From: Pedobacter puniceum
Lineage (GTDB): Bacteria > Bacteroidota > Bacteroidia > Sphingobacteriales > Sphingobacteriaceae
Assembly (NCBI RefSeq): GCF_009674685.1
Contig: NZ_WKJI01000007.1
Location: 1-64,000, forward strand
DNA: 64,000 nt
Direction of reading: 5' to 3'
In this document: positions 55,689 through 64,000 of the stretch, piece after piece
Layout of the letters: the number at the start of each line of letters is the position of its first letter
Position numbering within the stretch: the stretch's first letter is position 1
Made by a program: the position numbers and the translations under genes
The notes under the pieces: model-generated
Databases searched by the model: none
What the model saw: only the letters and a program-made list of their open reading frames with translations
What the model was told of the DNA's origin: nothing

Positions 55689-56147
55689 TTAGAATTTTTG
55701 TATTTGTTGAGTAGATAAGGAAGCATTAAGCCAGCCACTTTCTACATAAGCCTCATATTTGCGATAAAAATTTAAGGCAGGCTCGTTCCAATCTAACACT
55801 TGCCAAACCATGCCTTTATAGCCTTTTTCTTTAGCTTCTTGTATAGTTCGCTCAAAAAGTAATTTGCCTATTCCTTTACCACGCATTTTCTCGGTTACTA
55901 TAAAATCTTCCAAGTATAAACGGCAGCCTTTCCAGGTAGAGTAGCGTATGTAAAACAAAGCAAAGCCTTCTACTTTACCCTCAATTTCTGCTACAAAAGC
56001 TTTCCAAATGGGCTTTTCTCCAAAACCGGCATTTATAAATTCCTCTAAAGTAACAGTAACCTCATCAGGTGCTTTTTCATAAAGGGCAAGTTCATGAATA
56101 AGTTCTAACATTCTTGGGCAGTCTGCTTTGTGGGCTTCTCTTATCAT
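55689..56147 (-). CDS. GNAT family N-acetyltransferase
   Basis: Small acetyltransferase of 152 residues. The acetyl-CoA loop is EKMRGKGIGKLLFE, after the beta-strand YLEDFIVTE, and LDWNEPALNFYRKY lies near the end. This looks like the diamine/spermidine-type (SSAT-like) branch, but the acceptor is a guess. It overlaps the YggS gene by 4 nt. Confidence 0.87.
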   Translation of the reverse strand: MIREAHKADCPRMLELIHELALYEKAPDEVTVTLEEFINAGFGEKPIWKAFVAEIEGKVEGFALFYIRYSTWKGCRLYLEDFIVTEKMRGKGIGKLLFERTIQEAKEKGYKGMVWQVLDWNEPALNFYRKYEAYVESGWLNASLSTQQIQKF

Positions 56148-56836
56148 TCTACGTTTTTAAAATGCTTAATTACTCGTTTTCCAAAAATATCACTTCCAAT
56201 TCTTACCATGGTAGAGCCTTGCTCTATTGCGATTTTATAATCGGTAGACATTCCCATAGAAATTTCTTTAAAGTCTGCATCTTTCCTGAAATAGGAGGTT
56301 TTAACACCATCAAATAAAGTTTTAAGCTCGTAAAACTCTTCTTTTATTTGCTTTTCGTTATCAGAATTGGTTGCAATTCCCATTAAGCCAACAATTTTTA
56401 TGTTTTGTAAGCTTGCAAACTCTTCAGAACGTAATAATTCTATAACTTCATCAAAACCTAAACCATATTTAGTTTCCTCATCGGCAATGTAAACCTGTAA
56501 TAAGCAATTGATAACTCGATTGTTTTTTGCTGCTTGCTTATTAATTTCTTGTAATAGTTTTAAGCTATCAACCGAGTGAATGAGGTGTATAAAAGGTGCT
56601 ATATATTTTACTTTATTGGTTTGTAAATGGCCAATTAAATGCCATTCTATATCTTTTGGCAGGGCTTCATATTTCTCTACTAATTCTTGTACGTGGTTTT
56701 CTCCGAATAAACGTTGCCCAGCATGATAAGCTTCCATGATATCTTCGACCGGTTTAGTCTTAGATACGGCAATAAGTTTTACATCTTCTTGCTCTATCTC
56801 TTTTTTTAGTTTTAATAAATTATCTGTAATGCTCAT
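56144..56836 (-). CDS. YggS family pyridoxal phosphate homeostasis protein
   Basis: PLP-binding protein of 230 residues with an alanine-racemase-like TIM barrel. PLP binds Lys26 in LIAVSKTKP; LFGENHVQELVEK, WHLIGHLQTNKVK, GLMGIATN and SMGMSTDYKIAIEQGSTMVRIG are conserved. It buffers pyridoxal phosphate in the cytoplasm and has no known catalysis. It heads the minus-strand run (YggS-GNAT-DUF3298-aspartate kinase-methyltransferase) and is divergent from the DUF4296 gene. Confidence 0.94.
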   Translation of the reverse strand: MSITDNLLKLKKEIEQEDVKLIAVSKTKPVEDIMEAYHAGQRLFGENHVQELVEKYEALPKDIEWHLIGHLQTNKVKYIAPFIHLIHSVDSLKLLQEINKQAAKNNRVINCLLQVYIADEETKYGLGFDEVIELLRSEEFASLQNIKIVGLMGIATNSDNEKQIKEEFYELKTLFDGVKTSYFRKDADFKEISMGMSTDYKIAIEQGSTMVRIGSDIFGKRVIKHFKNVE

Positions 56837-56875
56837 TTATCCGTAATTTTATCGTTTTAAATGGTAAAAATACGA

Positions 56876-57415
56876 ATGAAAAAATTGTCGGCTTTGTTTT
56901 GTGCACTTATTTTTTTTGCAGCCTGTAACAATAATGATAAGCCAGATAACTTGATAGAGAAAGATAAGATGGCTAACGTATTGATAGATATGCATTTAAG
57001 TGATGCGGCTATTGATGTAAGATTTAGTCAGGATTCTTTATTAATCTTTGCTAAAGACCGCTATAACTATGTTTTTAAGAAACATGAGATAGACTCTGCA
57101 AAGTTTAGTACCAGCTTAAAATACTACGGCAAAAATACCGAGCAAATTAAAGAAATCTATAAAGTTGTAGAGGATAGCTTGTTAAGGATTCAAGATAAAA
57201 TCAATAAAAACCAATTAAGAGCTTTAAGGTTACCTCTTAAATTTATAGATAGCTTAAACAATACGATCATTAGCAGCAGCTTAATTTACAAGCTTAAAAA
57301 AGATTCTGTTGCTAAAATTGAGGATTTAAATAAAGGTGTTATCCGTAAAGAAATTAAAGAAATAGAACGTCAAACACAAGATAGCCTTAGGGTTAGAAGA
57401 ACGCCTATTAACTAG
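56876..57415 (+). CDS. DUF4296 lipoprotein
   Basis: Lipoprotein of 179 residues. The signal is MKKLSALFCALIFFAACNNN with the lipid Cys about position 17. The mature part has MANVLIDMHLSDAAID, conserved in DUF4296, and is otherwise helical, Lys/Asp rich. Unknown function, restricted to Bacteroidota as far as I know. ATG 56861 would add MVKIR ahead of the signal and is less likely. mutS2 follows after 29 nt. Confidence 0.83.
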   Translation: MKKLSALFCALIFFAACNNNDKPDNLIEKDKMANVLIDMHLSDAAIDVRFSQDSLLIFAKDRYNYVFKKHEIDSAKFSTSLKYYGKNTEQIKEIYKVVEDSLLRIQDKINKNQLRALRLPLKFIDSLNNTIISSSLIYKLKKDSVAKIEDLNKGVIRKEIKEIERQTQDSLRVRRTPIN

Positions 57416-57444
57416 GTGTTTCAAATGTTTAATTTGAGTAGTAG

Positions 57445-59811
57445 ATGATTTATCCAGTAAATAGTTTAGACAAATTAGGTTTTGATGAGATAAAAGCAAA
57501 CATCAGATCTTTTTGTATGAGTGATATGGGGCGTGGAATGGTGGATAAAATCCAGTTCATGGCAAATTACGACCAGATTATTAAGTTCTTGAAGCAAACT
57601 CAAGAATTTAAAAACATCATTAAAAACGACCAGCCTTTACCTATCCAAAGTTTTTTTGATATTAAAAGACTTTCTGATAAAGCCAAAATAGAAGGGACTT
57701 TTTTAAGTGAGGAAGAGTTTTTTCAGATTTATAATTCTTTGCTTACAGTTTTTTCGGTTATCAAATATTTTGAAGAGCGAAATGGCTTGTATCCTAATTT
57801 AGAAGCACTTTTTGAGCATTTACCTATAGAAAAAAGCATCATTAAAAATATAGAAGCTGTTATTGATGTAAAAGGTAAAATCAAGAATAATGCATCTAAA
57901 GAATTAGCTTATTTAACCGATGCTATTGCTAAAGCAGAGCAAGATGCCCGTAAAAAAGTAGACCAGATTTATAAAAATGCCCAGCAAAATAATTGGGTTG
58001 CCGATGGTAGCTTAACTGTTAGAGATGGCAGAATTTGTATCCCTATTTTAGCAGAAAATAAAAGGAAATTAAAAGGTTTTGTTCATGATGAATCTGCATC
58101 TGGGCAAACCGTTTACATAGAACCCGAAGAAGTTTTCAACCTCAATAACCTGATAAGGGATATGGAGTTTGAGCGTAGAAGGGAAATCATCAAAATTTTA
58201 ACCGAGTTAACAGATAAAACTCGTCCTTACGTACCTATTTTATATTCTTATCATAATTTCTTAACCAAGTTAGATTTTGTAAGAGCTAAAGCACTTTTCG
58301 CTATAGAAATAGATGCAGAAATGCCTGTTGTTTTAAAAGATACGAGGTTAAAATTAGTGAATGCTCGTCATCCTTTGTTGGTTATAGGGGCAAAGTTAAA
58401 CGGGAAAGCAGTTGTGCCATTAAATATGCATTTAGATGAAAAAACTAGGATTTTACTGGTTTCTGGTCCTAATGCTGGGGGTAAATCTGTAGCCATGAAA
58501 ACTGTTGGTTTACTGCAAATTATGGTTCAGGCAGGTTTGTTGGTTCCGGTGGCAGAAGAATCAGAATTTGGCATATTTAAACAGCTTTTTGCTGATATTG
58601 GAGACGATCAATCTATAGAGAGTGATTTAAGTACTTATAGCGCCCATCTATCAAAAATGAAATACTTTACGGAGTTTTCTAATGCTAAAACTCTGGTTTT
58701 GATAGATGAATTTGGTACCGGTACCGATCCTCAATTTGGTGGGCCTATTGCTGAAGCTGTTTTAGAAATCATCAATAAGAAAAACGCTTACGGAGTAATT
58801 ACCACGCACTACTCTAATCTTAAAATATTTGCAAACCATACCACTGGGATTGAAAATGCATCTATGATTTTTGATAATATCCATCTGCAACCGCTTTATA
58901 TGTTAGAGATGGGTAAGCCCGGTAGTTCTTATGCCTTTGAAATTGCGCAAAAAATAGGTTTATCTAAGCAATTACTAGATTTAGCGAAAAGCAAAATCAG
59001 CATTCAGCAAAGAAAAGTAGATACTTTATTGATTGATTTAGAACGTGATAAAAAAGAGGTTCTTGAGAAAAAGATAGAGATAGATAAGCTTCAAAGAAAG
59101 GCAAAATCATTACTAGATGAGAATGAGAAGTTAAAAGCTTTTTATGACGAGAATAAGAAAAACCTCATTAAAGAAGCTAAGCTTGAAGCGCAACAAATCA
59201 TCAAAAATGCCAATAAGCTGGTAGAAAATACCATTGCCCAAATTAAAGAGAACAAAGCCGATAAGGAGAAGACGCAGGAATTAAGAAGTAAGCTTCATAC
59301 AGAGCTTAAAAAGAACGAAATAAAGGCAGAGAAACCTAAACAAGCAACCGCAGAAACTACAGAAATTAAAGAAGGCGATTGGGTTAAATTAATAGATTCT
59401 GGCAACGTAGCTCAAGTTTTAGAGGTTAACAAAGATAATTTGATTATCGCTTTTGGCGAGCTAAGGTCTGTTGTGAAAAAGAACAGAGCTACTAAAGTTT
59501 CTAATAGCGAGGTTCCTAAAGATATACGCAAACTTAGCAGAGTAACTCATACACAGTCTGCTGCAGATTTCGTAAGTGAAATAGATGTAAGAGGTAAAAG
59601 AGGTGATGATGCACTCTACGAAATAGAAAAATATCTGGATAAAGCCATTATGTTTAACATGAATTCTTTTAAAGTAATACATGGTAAAGGCGATGGTATT
59701 TTAAGGAAACTGATAAGAAACTACCTGAAAAAATATAGTGAAGTAAGCAGAATGGAAGACGAACATGCCGATAGGGGCGGGGATGGGATTACTTATGTGT
59801 ATCTAAAATAG
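57445..59811 (+). CDS. mutS2: Endonuclease MutS2
   Basis: MutS-family ATPase of 788 residues that in relatives suppresses recombination or rescues collided ribosomes. There is no mismatch-recognition domain. Walker A is GPNAGGKS (341-348), followed by VLIDEFGTGTDP (Walker B). A long charged coiled-coil follows at about 500-620, then a KOW-like segment (EGDWVKLIDSGNVAQVLEV), and the Smr endonuclease domain at the end (IDVRGKRGDDALYEIE, IHGKGDGILRKL). Confidence 0.95.
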   Translation: MIYPVNSLDKLGFDEIKANIRSFCMSDMGRGMVDKIQFMANYDQIIKFLKQTQEFKNIIKNDQPLPIQSFFDIKRLSDKAKIEGTFLSEEEFFQIYNSLLTVFSVIKYFEERNGLYPNLEALFEHLPIEKSIIKNIEAVIDVKGKIKNNASKELAYLTDAIAKAEQDARKKVDQIYKNAQQNNWVADGSLTVRDGRICIPILAENKRKLKGFVHDESASGQTVYIEPEEVFNLNNLIRDMEFERRREIIKILTELTDKTRPYVPILYSYHNFLTKLDFVRAKALFAIEIDAEMPVVLKDTRLKLVNARHPLLVIGAKLNGKAVVPLNMHLDEKTRILLVSGPNAGGKSVAMKTVGLLQIMVQAGLLVPVAEESEFGIFKQLFADIGDDQSIESDLSTYSAHLSKMKYFTEFSNAKTLVLIDEFGTGTDPQFGGPIAEAVLEIINKKNAYGVITTHYSNLKIFANHTTGIENASMIFDNIHLQPLYMLEMGKPGSSYAFEIAQKIGLSKQLLDLAKSKISIQQRKVDTLLIDLERDKKEVLEKKIEIDKLQRKAKSLLDENEKLKAFYDENKKNLIKEAKLEAQQIIKNANKLVENTIAQIKENKADKEKTQELRSKLHTELKKNEIKAEKPKQATAETTEIKEGDWVKLIDSGNVAQVLEVNKDNLIIAFGELRSVVKKNRATKVSNSEVPKDIRKLSRVTHTQSAADFVSEIDVRGKRGDDALYEIEKYLDKAIMFNMNSFKVIHGKGDGILRKLIRNYLKKYSEVSRMEDEHADRGGDGITYVYLK

Positions 59812-59876
59812 CTTGATAATCAAGGTGTAAAAACTATTTCTTGCAGATAAACGTTTATATTTCAAAATCACCTATT

Positions 59877-60974
59877 ATGAAATATAGTTTATTAAGCTTA
59901 GCACTATTCTTTTTCTTTATAGCCTGTAAAAAGAAAGCACAGCAAGAGGAAATACCTTTAACTGATGCAGAATTTGCTACTACAGAAATGGCAACAGGAC
60001 TTTCTCATCCTTGGGAGATTGTTTATGGGCCTGATAATCACTTATGGTTTACAGAACGTAGTGGTAAAATTAGCAGATTAGAAATAGCAACTAAACAAGT
60101 AAAATCTTTATTTACAGTTCCGGATGTTGATGCTAGAGGAGAAGGCGGGCTATTAGGAATGGCTTTACACCCTAATTTTGCTACTGAGCCCTATGTTTAT
60201 ATCGTCTATAACTATAACAGACTAGGCGTTTATACAGAAAAAGTAGTGAGATATACCTACAATAATCAAACACTTAACAGCCCATTGGTTCTGTTAGATA
60301 ATATCCCAGCCGCTAACATTCATAATGGAAGTAGATTGCTAATTTCGCCTGATTTAAAGCTTTTTATAACCACCGGAGATGCTAATAATACTGCGTTGGC
60401 ACAAAACAAAAATTCTTTGGCAGGTAAAGTTTTAAGAATAAACCTAAACGGTAGTATACCTGCTGATAACCCTTCGCCTAATAGTGCTGTTTGGTCTTTT
60501 GGACATCGTAATGCGCAAGGCTTAGTGATGGTGAATGGTAAATTATATGCATCAGAACATGGCCCTAGTACAGATGATGAAATAAATTTGATAGAGAAAG
60601 ATCGTAATTATGGATGGCCAAATGTAGTAGGTGCTTGTGATAATAGTACAGAAAATGCCTTCTGTACAGCTAATAACGTTGCTACACCTTTACAAACTTG
60701 GACACCAACCATAGCCACCGCCGGACTAACTTATTACAACCATAGCAGCATACCACAATGGAAAAACTCTTTACTATTGGTTACTTTAAAAGCTAGTAAA
60801 TTGGTGCAGTTAAAGCTGAACGATGCAGGTACAGCTATAGTAGCTAGTCAAGATTATTTTGGAACCCAATACGGAAGAAAGAGAGCCATTTGTGTTGCAC
60901 CCGATGGCAAGGTTTATTTTTCTACCAGTAATGGTACGAATGATAAAATCATAGAAATCAGTAGGTCTAATTAA
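59877..60974 (+). CDS. PQQ-dependent sugar dehydrogenase-like lipoprotein
   Basis: Beta-propeller protein of 365 residues related to soluble aldose sugar dehydrogenase. A lipoprotein signal ends in FFIACKKK. The propeller opens with GLSHPWEIVYGPDNHLWFTE, then GEGGLLGMALHPNF, IHNGSRLLISPD, GHRNAQGLVM and EHGPSTDDEINLIE, which correspond to PQQ-binding positions in the family. It probably oxidises sugars outside the cytoplasm with PQQ. I use ATG 59877; a TTG at 59841 adds 12 residues before the signal. No PQQ synthesis genes are in the window. Confidence 0.87.
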   Translation: MKYSLLSLALFFFFIACKKKAQQEEIPLTDAEFATTEMATGLSHPWEIVYGPDNHLWFTERSGKISRLEIATKQVKSLFTVPDVDARGEGGLLGMALHPNFATEPYVYIVYNYNRLGVYTEKVVRYTYNNQTLNSPLVLLDNIPAANIHNGSRLLISPDLKLFITTGDANNTALAQNKNSLAGKVLRINLNGSIPADNPSPNSAVWSFGHRNAQGLVMVNGKLYASEHGPSTDDEINLIEKDRNYGWPNVVGACDNSTENAFCTANNVATPLQTWTPTIATAGLTYYNHSSIPQWKNSLLLVTLKASKLVQLKLNDAGTAIVASQDYFGTQYGRKRAICVAPDGKVYFSTSNGTNDKIIEISRSN

Positions 60975-60999
60975 TCTACTTAAATAAAAAGTTTAGATT

Positions 61000-61935
61000 T
61001 TAATAAGGTTTTAAAAAGTTGATGTTGCGTTGTAAGCCTGCTAATTTGGTTCGCTTTACAGCTGATTTTTTAAAGAGTTTTGAAAAAACATCATCGGTAA
61101 TTTCTTCCCAATCTCTTTTATTAAGATGTAGCAAATCTGGGTGAGGGATAAATTGCTCTTCTTGATGAGGCTTAGAAAACCTATTCCAAGGGCAAACATC
61201 TTGGCAAATGTCGCAGCCAAACATCCAATTGTCCATTTTGCCTTTAAACTCATTAGGAATTTGCTCTTTTAACTCTATGGTTAAGTAAGAAATACATTTG
61301 CTACCATCAACCACATAAGGTTTAATGATAGCTTCTGTGGGGCATGCATCAATACATTTGGTGCAAGTGCCGCAATGGTCGGTTTGGAATGGGTGGTCAT
61401 AAGCTAATTCCAAATCAATAATTAACTCCGCAAGAAAGAAAAAAGACCCTGTTTGCTTATTTAAGAGGTTGCTATTTTTACCAATCCAACCTATACCAGC
61501 TTTTTTTGCCCAGGTTTTATCTAAAACAGGGGCAGAATCAACAAAAGCTCTTCCGGCCACCTCGCCTATATTTTCTGTAATAAATTGCTGTAAAGCTTTT
61601 AATTTGTCTTTTATCACAAAGTGATAATCGGTGCCATAAGCATATTTAGATATTTTAGGTGCTTCAGCATCTGTTTGTTGTTCAGGACTGTAATAGTTTA
61701 ATGCAACAGAAATGACAGATTTTGCACCATCAACCAATAACCTTGGGTCTAATCTCTTATCAAAATGGTTCTCCATATAAGACATCTTTCCATGTCTTCC
61801 TTCTTTTAACCATTGCTCTAGTTTAGGTGCTTCTTCTGCGAGGAAATCAGCTTTAGCTATGCCACAAAACATAAAGCCTAAGCGCTTTGCTTCGGCCTTT
61901 ATCATGTTAGTATATACTTGCTGTTTGTTCTTCAC
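61000..61935 (-). CDS. queG: Epoxyqueuosine reductase
   Basis: Cobalamin- and [4Fe-4S]-dependent enzyme of 311 residues that makes queuosine in tRNA from epoxyqueuosine. It has two ferredoxin-like cluster motifs, [16 protein letters not shown] and [11 protein letters not shown], and the [25 protein letters not shown] segment conserved in QueG. The length is on the short side, lacking the C-terminal HEAT-like repeats of the longer QueG. It is read convergently to the sugar dehydrogenase gene. Confidence 0.94.
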   Translation of the reverse strand: MKNKQQVYTNMIKAEAKRLGFMFCGIAKADFLAEEAPKLEQWLKEGRHGKMSYMENHFDKRLDPRLLVDGAKSVISVALNYYSPEQQTDAEAPKISKYAYGTDYHFVIKDKLKALQQFITENIGEVAGRAFVDSAPVLDKTWAKKAGIGWIGKNSNLLNKQTGSFFFLAELIIDLELAYDHPFQTDHCGTCTKCIDACPTEAIIKPYVVDGSKCISYLTIELKEQIPNEFKGKMDNWMFGCDICQDVCPWNRFSKPHQEEQFIPHPDLLHLNKRDWEEITDDVFSKLFKKSAVKRTKLAGLQRNINFLKPY

Positions 61936-62041
61936 ATGGCAAAGATAGCTTAAAGATTTTAGATATAATCTCTAGCTATTAGACCGATAATTTGTGTTTC
62001 TTAAAAGTTAATTTACGCTGTAATTCAGTAGTATATGTGTG

Positions 62042-62650
62042 TTATTTAATAATTTGCTTTAGGTAAGGGTTAAGGTCTTCAATAGTGTCAATATCAGATA
62101 AGGTTTCTAATAAGTGATAAGATAAATTAGCTGCTTTACATTTCTGTATCGTCGTATTCAATACTTGTTCAGTACTCCATTCAATCTCCGTAAAAAGCTG
62201 TTTATTCATTTTACTTAAACCAATTAAATAATAGCCACCATCTTTTGCTGGTCCTACAACAACATCGTGGTTTTGAAGCGCTTTGAAGGCTTTTTTAATA
62301 ATATCGCTACTTAAATCATAACAGTCAGATCCTATAATAACAACATGTTTAAATCCTTTAGCAAAAGTATCTTCAAAGGCTTGGGCCATTCTCCCGCCTA
62401 AATCACTTTCTGTTTGGTAGGCATGGGTATAATTTCCTTCTTTCCAGTCGAGTTTTTTCTCTGACACCTTGTCATAATATAAGAACTTATCAAAATTTAA
62501 GTTTTTAGTAATCAGATTTGTGTGGTTTAATAATTCAATATAAACTTTAAGTGTTTTTTCATTTCCTATACTCGCTGCTAAGCGGGTTTTACACCTTCCT
62601 AATTCTGGATATTTGAGGAATATAATGAGTGCTTCTTTGCTTTCTTGCAT
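62042..62650 (-). CDS. TIGR04282/DUF2064 glycosyltransferase-like protein
   Basis: Nucleotide-sugar-transferase-type protein of 202 residues. The opening IIFLKYPELGRCKTRLAASIG, the segment HVVIIGSDCYDLSSDII, and DVVVGPAKDGGYYLIGL match the DUF2064 family, related to CofC and to proteins annotated as arsenosugar biosynthesis transferases. The real substrate is unknown; no arsenic genes are nearby. It stands alone between queG and the aldehyde dehydrogenase on the minus strand. Confidence 0.85.
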   Translation of the reverse strand: MQESKEALIIFLKYPELGRCKTRLAASIGNEKTLKVYIELLNHTNLITKNLNFDKFLYYDKVSEKKLDWKEGNYTHAYQTESDLGGRMAQAFEDTFAKGFKHVVIIGSDCYDLSSDIIKKAFKALQNHDVVVGPAKDGGYYLIGLSKMNKQLFTEIEWSTEQVLNTTIQKCKAANLSYHLLETLSDIDTIEDLNPYLKQIIK

Positions 62651-62723
62651 ATGTTTAAAGGTATTGATTTAGGGCCAACCCTAGCTTAACTATTTACGAT
62701 GATATTGTTGGTTTAGGTTTTAC

Positions 62724-64000
62724 TTAGTCTTGAATATACACAGTTTTAATATTCAAAAACTCTCTCATCCCAATTAAGCTTAACTCCCTACCATAGCCAG
62801 ATTGGTTAATTCCGCCGAAAGGCAATCTAGGGTCAGACTTTACTAAGCTATTAACAAAGCAAGAACCAGCTTGCAGTTTTTCTTTAGCAATCTTTTCTCC
62901 TTTAGTTAAATCTTTAGTGAAAATAGCTCCTCCCAATCCAAAAACAGTATCATTTGCTATTTTAATAGCATCATCTTCATTTTTAGCTGATATAATGGCG
63001 GCAACTGGTCCAAATAGCTCATCATGGTAAGCAGACATTCCTTTTTTTACTTTTGTTAGTACCGTTGGTGGATAAAAGGCTCCTTTGCCTTCAGGAATAA
63101 AGCCTCCTAAAATACATTTAGCACCTTTTTTAATGCTTTCTGTTACTTGCTGATGCAACTCATCTCTAAGGTCAATCCTTGCCATCGGGCCTAAATCTGT
63201 GCCCGGCTCTGTTGGATTTCCATAAGTTTTAGCTTTCATTTTTGCTACAAAAAGTTGGGTAAAAGCTTTTTCAATAGTTTTAACCACAATAAAACGTTTA
63301 GCTGCAATACAGCTTTGCCCGTTATTAATTAATCGAGAATTTACACATATTTCGGCAGCTTGCTCTAAGTCTGCATCTTCAAGAATAATATAAGGGTCGC
63401 TACCGCCTAGTTCTAAAACCGTTTTCTTAAGTAATTCGCCAGCTTTTTTGGCTACTTGTATGCCTGCTTGGGTACTTCCGGTTAAAGTAATAGCTTTTAC
63501 TAAAGGATTTTCTATCACTACAGCTAAACTTTTGCTATCACATAATAAAACCTGAAATATATCATCTGGGAAACCAGCTTTATAAACTAATTTTTCTATA
63601 GCTAAAGCACAAGCACTTACGTTAGATGCGTGTTTCAATAACCCAGAATTTCCAGCCATTAATGCAGGGGCTAAGAATCTAAAAACTTGCCAATAAGGGA
63701 AATTCCAAGGCATAATGGCTAATATAATACCAAGTGGTTGGTAGCTGATAAAGCTTTTTTTAGCATCTGTATCAATAACTTCATCTTTAAGGAAATCTGC
63801 TGCATGTTTAGCGTAATACTGGCAAACGGCTGCGCATTTCTTTACCTCTGCAATACCATCTTGTAAAGGTTTACCCATTTCTTCAGTAACAAGTTTTGCC
63901 AAATGTTCTTGGTTTAGAAGAAGTTGCTGCGCTAAATTTTCCATCCAAACACTTCTTTGAGCTAAAGTAGTTTGCTGGTAGTTTATCCAAGCTTTGTGTG
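62724..64000 (-). CDS. NAD(P)-dependent succinate-semialdehyde dehydrogenase, 5' end outside window
   Basis: Aldehyde dehydrogenase of the GabD group. The frame stays open to base 64000, upstream of the ATG at 63944, and reads HKAWINYQQTTLAQRSVW in the family's expected N-terminal position, so the ATG is internal and about 30 residues lie beyond the edge. Motifs: PWNFPYWQVFR, GSTQAGIQVAKKA, the catalytic Glu in VLELGGSDPY, the catalytic Cys in NNGQSCIAAKR, and LPFGGINQSGYGREL near the end. It oxidises succinate semialdehyde or a similar short aldehyde. Confidence 0.92.
   Translation of the reverse strand, partial: HKAWINYQQTTLAQRSVWMENLAQQLLLNQEHLAKLVTEEMGKPLQDGIAEVKKCAAVCQYYAKHAADFLKDEVIDTDAKKSFISYQPLGIILAIMPWNFPYWQVFRFLAPALMAGNSGLLKHASNVSACALAIEKLVYKAGFPDDIFQVLLCDSKSLAVVIENPLVKAITLTGSTQAGIQVAKKAGELLKKTVLELGGSDPYIILEDADLEQAAEICVNSRLINNGQSCIAAKRFIVVKTIEKAFTQLFVAKMKAKTYGNPTEPGTDLGPMARIDLRDELHQQVTESIKKGAKCILGGFIPEGKGAFYPPTVLTKVKKGMSAYHDELFGPVAAIISAKNEDDAIKIANDTVFGLGGAIFTKDLTKGEKIAKEKLQAGSCFVNSLVKSDPRLPFGGINQSGYGRELSLIGMREFLNIKTVYIQD

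Overview
The window reads as chromosomal DNA from an AT-rich Bacteroidota bacterium, most likely family Sphingobacteriaceae (Pedobacter-like). The grounds are a T9SS type A sorting domain, a TonB-dependent receptor with a carboxypeptidase-like N-domain, lipoproteins of DUF4397, DUF4296 and DUF3298 type, TAnnTTTG promoter elements, almost no Shine-Dalgarno sites, futalosine-route menaquinone genes, and a 48-residue protein of a kind I associate with this phylum. The family assignment is inference. I see no insertion sequence, prophage, CRISPR array, tRNA or rRNA. Nearly all of it looks like ordinary core genome.

Layout. 1-2.8 kb: the end of a sugar MFS permease, a cupin isomerase and a glycerophosphodiesterase whose last codons are out of frame. 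2.8-3.2 kb: a gene-free island with a hairpin and a 10-bp tandem repeat. 3.2-6.5 kb: thrS-infC-rpmI-rplT. infC appears to start at AUU behind a strong GGAGG. 6.6-15.5 kb: a hybrid histidine kinase, a DUF4397 lipoprotein, a T9SS cargo protein, pnp, a Tat-exported Gfo/Idh/MocA oxidoreductase and YceI. 15.5-21.1 kb: rpe coupled to a TonB receptor, serC, serA and a small gene. 21.1-29.3 kb: a beta-CASP MBL enzyme, an ABC exporter, a coiled-coil membrane protein, a DUF62 enzyme, phoH, purC, a STAS protein and rnz. 29.3-36.6 kb: envelope genes (MlaD, amidase, and LptD-like divergently), cinA and an E2 acyltransferase.

36.6-40.5 kb is a methionine/cysteine locus: metX, an O-acetylhomoserine sulfhydrylase and a cystathionine synthase/lyase. 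The first two lie behind a full promoter, a SAM-I type riboswitch and, starting 10 nt after the aptamer, a 38-codon ORF ending in a Cys/Met-rich tail. Its stop codon lies inside a hairpin. This is the most unusual regulatory arrangement in the window. 40.6-44.6 kb: mqnE, a histidine phosphatase, mqnA, a nucleoside phosphorylase and YajQ. 44.6-49.6 kb: a lysine-rich histone H1-like protein, ppk1, ppx and a purple-acid-phosphatase-like enzyme, which together look like a polyphosphate locus. 49.7-64 kb: an MFS transporter and L-serine dehydratase; then, on the minus strand, a THUMP-like methyltransferase, aspartate kinase, a DUF3298 lipoprotein, GNAT and YggS; then a DUF4296 lipoprotein, mutS2, a PQQ-type sugar dehydrogenase, queG, a DUF2064 transferase and a 5'-truncated succinate-semialdehyde dehydrogenase.

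Working together: serC/serA make serine and SdaA degrades it. Aspartate kinase and MetX feed homoserine into the SAM-controlled sulfur steps. PPK1/Ppx make and degrade polyphosphate. MqnA/MqnE start menaquinone synthesis.
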